NCBI GenBank assembly: GCA_037134755.1
Contig: JBAXLO010000151.1
Coordinates: 1 to 11,574, forward strand
Origin: JBAXLO01 sp037134755
Lineage (GTDB): Bacteria > Bacteroidota > Bacteroidia > Bacteroidales > JACABE01
Direction: 5' to 3'
Length of the DNA stretch: 11,574 nucleotides
Positions 1-5,300 of this stretch are shown here, piece after piece. Within the stretch, counting starts at the first letter, position 1; each line of letters opens with the position of its first letter. The notes under the pieces are model-generated. The model saw nothing but the letters and a program-made list of their open reading frames with translations, was not told the origin of the DNA and searched no databases. Position numbers and translations under genes: made by a program.

Positions 1-23
1 AGATTTGGTTTAGTAGTTGACAT
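1..23 (-). CDS. 5' end of a minus-strand gene running off the left edge (MSTTKPN...)
   Basis: Only seven codons are inside the window (MSTTKPN plus two bases), so the product cannot be named. The start is chosen because a Bacteroidota-type -7 element (TACCTTTG, minus strand, 48-55) lies 24 bp upstream, which would give a short leader of about 20 nt. There is no Shine-Dalgarno sequence, which is normal for this phylum. The same frame is open upstream through the first five 21-bp repeat units to a TGA near 177, so an earlier start (ATG in the unit at 71-91, or a TTG) cannot be excluded. It would add a repeat-encoded N-terminus. Confidence 0.4.
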
Positions 24-47
24 TTTGTATCTAAAATAAATTGGGTG

Positions 48-55
48 CAAAGGTA
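48..55 (-). promoter_or_regulatory. Putative -7 promoter element (TACCTTTG) of the left-edge gene
   Basis: Read on the minus strand this is TACCTTTG, matching the TAnnTTTG -7 consensus of the Bacteroidota primary sigma factor. It is well placed for the ATG at 21-23. No convincing -33 TTTG is visible at the expected distance, where the tandem repeat begins, so the call rests on one half-site and position. Confidence 0.4.
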
Positions 56-70
56 GTATAAATTTGTATT

Positions 71-384
71 TCCTACTCATTTCCGAGGTAATCTTATTCA
101 ATTCTGAGGTTGTCTTAATTGATTCTGAAAGTTTCCTAGCCAATTCTGAGACAGTCTTACTCAATTCCGAGAATATTCAGGTTAAATTTTATATGTCTTA
201 CTCAATTCTGCGGTTGTCTTACTCTGTTCCGGGGACGTCTTAGTTGATTCTGAAAGTTTCTTATTCGATTCTGAAGTTGTCTTACTCATTGCTGCGGATG
301 TCTTACTCAATTCTGCGGTCGTCTTACTCAATTCTGAAAGTTTCTTACTCAATTCTGCGGTCGTCTTACTCAATTCTGCGTTTT
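71..384 (-). repeat. Tandem repeat, 14 units of 21 bp, encoding SKTTAEL-like heptads on the minus strand
   Basis: Five units (71-175) and nine units (196-384) are separated by a 20-bp unrelated piece (176-195). Each unit begins TCTTACTCAATTCTG on the plus strand, followed by a variable six bases such as CGGTCG, GAAGTT or AAAGTT. On the minus strand one frame reads a seven-residue repeat, about S-K-T-T-A-E-L. The Glu codon GAA is kept in 13 of 14 units and no stop occurs inside either block. The 20-bp spacer carries TAA and TGA stops and shifts phase. The minus-strand frame has no ATG start in the larger block (only TTG, at 373), and a plus-strand frame (LLNSAVV-like) is also open through the units. 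Coding status is therefore unresolved: a degraded repeat-protein gene or a noncoding minisatellite. Confidence 0.9.
182..373 (-). other. Doubtful small ORF across the nine-unit 21-bp repeat block
   Basis: An open frame of 63 codons would give a polar, Ser/Thr/Lys/Glu-rich heptad protein (SKTTAEL, SKKLSEL, SKTSAAM and variants) ending TYKI. It needs a TTG start, has no Shine-Dalgarno sequence, and has no signal peptide or recognisable domain. The Leu-to-Leu spacing of seven could allow weak coiled-coil character, but the other core position is Thr, which argues against a stable coil. Stop codons in the 20-bp break separate it from the in-frame five-unit block next to the left-edge gene. It could be a decayed piece of a longer repeat protein, or only the reading of a noncoding minisatellite. 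Confidence 0.2.
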
Positions 385-458
385 TTTTTAAATATAAACT
401 GCTTGTTTTGTAGTGTTTATTAAAATAAGATACTTAAATCTAATTATTGATTATATAT

Positions 459-487
459 GGAGAGTTAGTATGAAAAGGAAAATATAA
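459..487 (+). other. Possible five-codon leader ORF (MKRKI) with a Shine-Dalgarno-like GGAGAG
   Basis: GGAGAG (459-464) lies five bases before ATG at 470, which opens a frame of only five codons (MKRKI) ending TAA at 485-487. The stop abuts the left arm of the hairpin at 487-517. An SD sequence is unusual in this window, and the ORF-hairpin arrangement resembles a leader peptide or attenuator. No plus-strand gene follows before 2372, however, so regulation of a downstream gene is not supported. Chance is a real alternative. Confidence 0.2.
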
Positions 488-530
488 ACCCTGACAAACT
501 TTTAATTTATCAGGGTTGTATTTTTTTTAA
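487..530 (+). terminator. Hairpin with T-tract, terminator-like
   Basis: AACCCTGA (487-494) pairs perfectly with TCAGGGTT (510-517), with a 15-nt loop, and is followed by GTA and eight T (521-528). This is the form of an intrinsic terminator on the plus strand. The only candidate upstream on that strand is the tiny MKRKI frame, so it may end a short RNA starting near 400-470. On the minus strand the same hairpin is followed by TTTATATTTT and could also stop transcription coming from the 657-1601 gene. Confidence 0.55.
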
Positions 531-537
531 AATATAT

Positions 538-566
538 CCGGTAAGCGGTTTGGAACCGCTAACCGG
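538..566. repeat. 13-bp inverted repeat (CCGGTAAGCGGTT...AACCGCTAACCGG)
   Basis: The arms at 538-550 and 554-566 pair with one mismatch around a TGG loop. It is much more G+C-rich than its surroundings and has no T-tract on either side, so it is not a standard terminator. Compact palindromes of this kind are frequent between genes in Bacteroidota genomes. It may be a dispersed repetitive palindrome or act as an RNA hairpin 3' of the minus-strand gene. Confidence 0.7.
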
Positions 567-631
567 AAAGTATTTCGACATTAATGACCACGTTTAGACT
601 TCTACTTCATTTTTAGCGAAATAAACCCCAA

Positions 632-646
632 CCCCTTAAAAAGGGG
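632..646 (-). terminator. Weak hairpin just downstream of the 314-residue gene
   Basis: CCCCTT (632-637) pairs with AAGGGG (641-646) across a three-base loop, ending 11 bp beyond the stop codon at 657-659. On the minus strand it is followed by TTGGGGTTTATTT rather than a clean T-run, so termination would be weak. The motif CCCCAACCCCTT-(A)-AAGGGG is of a type commonly seen between genes in Bacteroidota. Confidence 0.4.
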
Positions 647-656
647 CTATAACAAT

Positions 657-1601
657 TTATATGGTTGTTTTAGGTGTAATGGATTCCATGATGAAACCTA
701 ATTCTGTGGTTTCGCCAATTTTTATTATAAATGTAAATTCTATTGGTTCTGATTTATCGCTTGTTAGGATTGCACTGTATTCGGCAGGTAATAGTTTGTC
801 TTTAAAATATTCGCCGTTAGTATCGCTTATAGCTATGAAATTAATAGCTAAAATTGAAAGTGTTATACCTTGAGCAGGTAAGCCTGTTAATTTTTCTAAT
901 AGTTTAACGGCTAACTGACCTGTGGTAACATTAGCCGGAACAGGAGTTTTGGCGTGCATGTGATGATGTGGGACTTTGCGTGCTGATAAATATGCTTTGT
1001 AAAATTCGTTGCTATCGAATTGAAACATTTCAGCAATAGTATCTAAATGATTTTTAAATAATATTCTTATTTTACTAATTTCTAAATCTAAAGCTTCTAG
1101 CGTGTTTTTATGTAGATCAATTAAATTTTTAGAAACATTAAAAGTGTCCAATTTTGTTTGTAAACCTGTTAATTTGGAAATAAAAGCAGTAGTAATACCA
1201 AAAGGAATAAGTGCTGTTTTGTTATCATCAATTGCTTTTAAAATAGTGATCATGATAGCTTTTAGTTCTTGTGTTTTTAGATGAAATAATTCATTTTCAG
1301 TATATATTTTAAAACCAATTAATTTTTCATCTTCAATAGTAATACCATAACTACTGATAGCAGATGCAGCGGCACCTAAATTGAGTGCAATTTCTCTTTT
1401 AATAGCAACTCCGATATCTGTATTGGCTAAAGTTTGTGCTTGAAGGGTTTGAACATAACCATCGCAAACTGCTTTCATAGCAATTAATTGGGTTACAAAC
1501 CCTTTGAATGCGGGTAAAAGTAAAAGAACTGCTGCATTGTTTTCGCATAAATAAGTTACGCGTGCAACCATTGACAGATAATAAACATACTTTGAGTTCA
1601 T
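657..1601 (-). CDS. Helical protein of unknown function with C-terminal carboxypeptidase-regulatory-like domain
   Basis: 314 codons starting at ATG 1599-1601 (MNSKYVYYLSMV), with no Shine-Dalgarno sequence and no classical signal peptide or membrane segment, so probably cytoplasmic. Residues 1 to about 210 are predicted mainly alpha-helical, rich in Leu, Ala and Lys. The N-terminus (YLSM..., LPAF..., then a long helix with ...AIKREIALNLG) resembles a Bacteroidota hypothetical family that I remember as occurring in several copies per genome. A His-rich stretch (HHHMH) lies near residue 212. From about residue 225 to the end, ITLSILAINF...DTNGEYFKDKLLPAEYSAIL...GETTELGFIME has the pattern of a carboxypeptidase-regulatory-like or PEGA-type beta-sandwich (the DxNGxY turn, then PAxY). 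No catalytic motif is seen. It stands alone, divergent from the giant secreted gene, with promoter-like motifs at 1675-1682 and 1809-1816 upstream. Its role is unknown. Confidence 0.85.
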   Translation of the reverse strand: MNSKYVYYLSMVARVTYLCENNAAVLLLLPAFKGFVTQLIAMKAVCDGYVQTLQAQTLANTDIGVAIKREIALNLGAAASAISSYGITIEDEKLIGFKIYTENELFHLKTQELKAIMITILKAIDDNKTALIPFGITTAFISKLTGLQTKLDTFNVSKNLIDLHKNTLEALDLEISKIRILFKNHLDTIAEMFQFDSNEFYKAYLSARKVPHHHMHAKTPVPANVTTGQLAVKLLEKLTGLPAQGITLSILAINFIAISDTNGEYFKDKLLPAEYSAILTSDKSEPIEFTFIIKIGETTELGFIMESITPKTTI

Positions 1602-1674
1602 GATATTGATTTTATTAATTATTATTTAATTTCTACTTATTGTTGTATAGCTTAAATTACTCCTCGATACATGC

Positions 1675-1682
1675 CAAAATTA
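1675..1682 (-). promoter_or_regulatory. Possible -7 element (TAATTTTG) upstream of the 314-residue gene
   Basis: On the minus strand this reads TAATTTTG, an exact TAnnTTTG match, 73 bp before the ATG. A TTTG lies 24 bp further upstream, somewhat too far for the usual -33 spacing. In such A+T-rich DNA the motif may occur by chance. The element at 1809-1816 is the competing candidate. Confidence 0.3.
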
Positions 1683-1808
1683 GGACATTACCGGACTAAA
1701 ATAAAGCAAAACTTAACGTAGTAATAAAAGATAATTAATAAAAATCAAATTTTATTGGGCGGTAGGCTGGCTTCCTGAAAAAAATTATAAAGAGCAAAAT
1801 TGAGAGTG

Positions 1809-1816
1809 CAAAGATA
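1809..1816 (-). promoter_or_regulatory. Possible -7 element (TATCTTTG), distal promoter of the 314-residue gene
   Basis: On the minus strand AGTATCTTTGCAC contains TATCTTTG, a classic Bacteroidota -7 form including the TTTGCA extension. The flank resembles the left-edge promoter (GTGCAAAGATAC here, GTGCAAAGGTAG at 46-57). Transcription would give a leader of about 200 nt before ATG 1601, unless it serves an unrecognised small RNA. No good -33 match is seen. Confidence 0.4.
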
Positions 1817-2189
1817 CTACTTTATTTAACAATAATAGAAAATAAAATATTTATTTAGCATATATGTGAAATAAAAAACATTTATTGATGCTACATAAGG
1901 AAATTTTATTAATTTTGTGCTATTCAAATTAATAATTGCATAACATAAACATGTATATATAAAAACATAAAGGGTAGAATGAAATATTAATAATACAAAT
2001 AAAATGAAGCTACTGATTGTTTTTATTTTGAGGTATTTTATATGTTTAGCAGGAAATAGATATTCAAACATAATATATGTAAGTAAGCTTACACTCTCAC
2101 AATTAAGTCCTCTCTTACCCAAAGTTCACTCACAATACCAAATCATTATAACTATATTTACTATAGGCAAAAATAATCTAGAAACTTTA

Positions 2190-2217
2190 GTCGCCAGTGT
2201 ATAAGTCAAGTGGCGAC
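2190..2217. repeat. Perfect 7-bp inverted repeat (GTCGCCA...TGGCGAC)
   Basis: GTCGCCA at 2190-2196 and TGGCGAC at 2211-2217 are exact reverse complements around a 14-nt A+T-rich loop. They stand out as G+C-rich islands in an A+T-rich intergenic stretch. There is no T-tract, so it is not a typical terminator. It lies about 155 bp before the giant gene and could be a protein-binding palindrome or an RNA hairpin in its leader. Confidence 0.5.
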
Positions 2218-2298
2218 CGACAAGCTAGATGAAAGAAGAAATACAATTTTAATCTATTTAATTTGAATTGAGTAGATAGAATCTATTAATAATTAAGC

Positions 2299-2320
2299 TT
2301 GCCTACCAGCAGGTAGGTAA
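2299..2320. repeat. 9-bp inverted repeat (TTGCCTACC-AGCA-GGTAGGTAA)
   Basis: The arms at 2299-2307 and 2312-2320 pair at all positions, with one G-T wobble, across a four-base loop. It sits 51 bp before the giant gene's ATG. It resembles the CCTGCC/GGCAGG-type palindromes that are widely scattered between genes in Bacteroidota, so a dispersed element is as likely as an operator. Confidence 0.6.
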
Positions 2321-2371
2321 TGAACATTGAATAATGTGTAATTTAGATTTATAAATTAAATACAAATCATA

Positions 2372-5300
2372 ATGAAAAAACATTTACAAATGTTTATAAT
2401 ACTAAGCATGTTCTTAGTATTTTTAGGAAATATGGCTTATACACAATGTAATGCCCCTACATTACAACCTACTAATTTGATTTTAACATCAACTACTAAT
2501 TCTATTTCGGGTACATTTAATCCTTCTTTTGATGCTGATCATTATCTGATTGTTAGGAGTACATTGAGTACTCTTAGTACTTTGCCTCTGGATAGTACTA
2601 TTTATACTGTCTCTGATACGTTGGGAGGAGGTACTGTAATTGCATACCAAACGGATACAACAATCACAGATGCAAATCTGTTTGCAGGTATTCAATTTTA
2701 TTATTATGTGTTTGCTGCTAATTCTTTGTCCTGCTCGGGTGAACCTGCTTATTTGAGAACATCTCCATTGACAGGTACTGCAACTTGTTCGTTGAAATCG
2801 TTAAATATTACTGCTATACTACAGGAGTATTATAATACCGGCACAGGTTTAATGAATCAGACTTTGGGAATAAATTGGGATACCGGTGACCTTTTCCATA
2901 ATTTTGGATCAAATATAGTTGATACTGTAACTGTACTTATCAGAAGTACAATACCTCCTACTTATATTATTGAAGCAACTTTTAATGGTGTCAACATAAC
3001 TACAAACGGTAGTATTCCTACTATTTATTTAAACAGTAATTGGAGTTCATGTCCTTATGGTGCAATTACAGGCTATCATCATATTGTTATTAAACATAGA
3101 AATAGCATAGAAACATGGAGTGATTCTGTTGATTTCTCGGGACAGCAGATTAATTACAATTTCTTTACACATACTCCTGTTGAATTTGAAGGTGGAATGT
3201 ATGAAGATGCTAACGGAAATTTTGAGATATGGGGAGGAGATGTTAATCAAAACGGGAATCTTGAATCTGCGGACTTTAGTGAAATATATTTAGCTGAAAA
3301 TTCTTATGACGAAACAGTGAATAACGGTTATGTTATTGATGATATTGATGGAAATGGAAATATTGACAGCCAAGATGTTGGTATAGCATATAACAATGCA
3401 AATTGGGGAGCAAATACTATAAATCCTACAGAAGGACGAACACAACCTACAAATTTAACATTAACTCCCTATTATAGTACTATTACAGGCTCATTTACAG
3501 CTTCTGAAACTGCAGATCATTATCTGATAGTAAGAAGTACGTCCGGTATTTTAGGTGCATCACCTGTTAGAGGGACATTATACACTGCGGGTAATACAAT
3601 AGGAAATGGTGTTGTGGTAGCTTATCAGGTAGGAACCTCTTTTATAGATACAAATCTGAATAAAGGAACATATTATTACTTTATTTTTGCTGCTGACACC
3701 TTATATTGTACACACAATTACTTAACTACATCGCCACTTGCTGCCAGTGTTAACCTTAATTGTGGCATACCAACCGCCCAACCTACTAATCTAATTTTAA
3801 CAAGAGATAACACTTCTGTTAGTGGTTCTTTTACAGCTTCGGCAAGTGCCGATCATTATCTGATAGTAAGAAGTACATCTGCTACACTTACAGCAACACC
3901 TGCAAGAGGAACTGCCTATATTACAGGAAATACTCTTGGTGACGGTACAGTAGTAGCTTATCAAACAGATACAGCATTTGCAGACTCTAGTTTGAATATA
4001 TGTACACAATATTATTATACTATTTATGCAGCTAATTGTACTGGTTTGCCTCAATATTTAGCTACAGATCCACTTTTTTCTGTAACTAATAATTGGCTTT
4101 CTTCTGTTGATATTACTATAGTAAAAGACACTACTTATTTTGTTAATTCAAATAACACATGGGTGAATTTTATTCCTACAAATGATACATGTAGTACTAT
4201 TTTTGGAGTGCCTAGCAGTTCAAATGTTTTAATTGACAGTATTTATATGTATAGCGGTTCTTGTGGATCTTTATCATTAATTAATACTTATGCTATTAAT
4301 GACACTATCAGGGAATTGAATTTCGAAAATTTAAATATAGACACAAATTATTATTTTAAAGTAAAATTTAGTAATGTCTTTAATAATTTATTTTCAGCTT
4401 CAATTATCTATATGTATAAAGATATTATACCATGTTCTCCTGATTTGTGTAATCTCATTGTAAATGGTGGATTTGAATGTGTTAGTTCAGATATTTTTAC
4501 TACTTATCCTGGTTCACCTGTAACATATCCAAATAATGTAGACCCTTTTCATACAGGCAGAGTTTTAAGTTGGGAGGCAGGATGGGGGATACCTGTAATT
4601 GATCAAATAAATTCTGGCTATAGTACTATACTAAGAACGGAAGTAACTTATATTGATAATCTTCACATAACATTTGCTGGAGGTTCTTCTATATATGAGA
4701 ATATTAGCCAACCTATAACACAAGTTGGATATGAATATGAATTATCTTTTTCATATCGTAACTATAATTTCTGCCCAGCATATTTAAATGTATATTTAGC
4801 TAATTTTAATGATATATATAATGGATCAATAGGACAAGTCAAACCTCAATTTACAGAGAGTCTTCAATTATATTCAAATCAAATCCCTTATACTGGTTTT
4901 TGGGAAAATGAAACAATTAATTTTTCAAATGATAACAATATCACAAAGTTAGTTTTTTTCCTTTTACCAATATCTGATCCCCCATACAATATATATTCAC
5001 CCTCATTAGATATTGATAATATCTTTTTTAAACCTAAAATAAAATTCAATTTGCCAAATCCAGCTATAATATGTGCAGGAGTACCAACACAAATCACTGC
5101 TTCATTACCAACAAATATAACTAATTTAAATTGGCAATGGACATCAATACCAAGTGGTTTTACTGCAAGTACACAAAGCATAACAGTTTCACCTACAGCA
5201 ACTACTACTTATACAGTAACAGCTACAGGGGGTGGTTGTACTTATACTGGAAGTATTACTATTACTATTGATATATTACAATCACCATTTATTACCGGAA

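Larger units (their letters stand above)
1602..2371. other. 770-bp divergent intergenic region without a convincing gene
   Basis: The region separates the minus-strand 314-residue gene from the plus-strand giant gene. It holds two minus-strand -7-like motifs (1675-1682, 1809-1816) and two inverted repeats (2190-2217, 2299-2320). Open frames at 1826-2122 (minus) and 2004-2204 (plus) overlap on opposite strands, have A+T-driven composition (Ile, Tyr, Phe, Asn), no SD sequence and no recognisable domain, and I regard both as chance. A G+C-richer patch at 1756-1776 (GGGCGGTAGGCTGGCTTCC) forms no strong hairpin. No TAnnTTTG stands at a good distance before the giant gene. The closest is TAATTTAG at 2339-2346, with one mismatch. 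Confidence 0.6.

Noticed and set aside
71..384. CRISPR array
   Set aside because: The units are contiguous 21-mers without unique spacers, and no cas-like gene is present.
1826..2122. 98-codon hydrophobic minus-strand frame
   Set aside because: It overlaps an opposite-strand frame, has no SD or promoter motif at its start, and its Ile/Tyr/Phe-rich content is what A+T-rich noncoding DNA gives.
2004..2204. 66-codon plus-strand frame with a signal-like N-terminus (MKLLIVFIL)
   Set aside because: No mature domain, no cysteine or motif pattern, and composition typical of chance; it also overlaps the rejected minus-strand frame.
3797..4054. Cysteine-rich minus-strand frames inside the secreted genes (also near 2489-2695, 8837-9094, 10982-11206)
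   Set aside because: They are antisense readings of repeated Ser/Thr/Ala-rich coding sequence; the plus-strand genes fully explain these regions.
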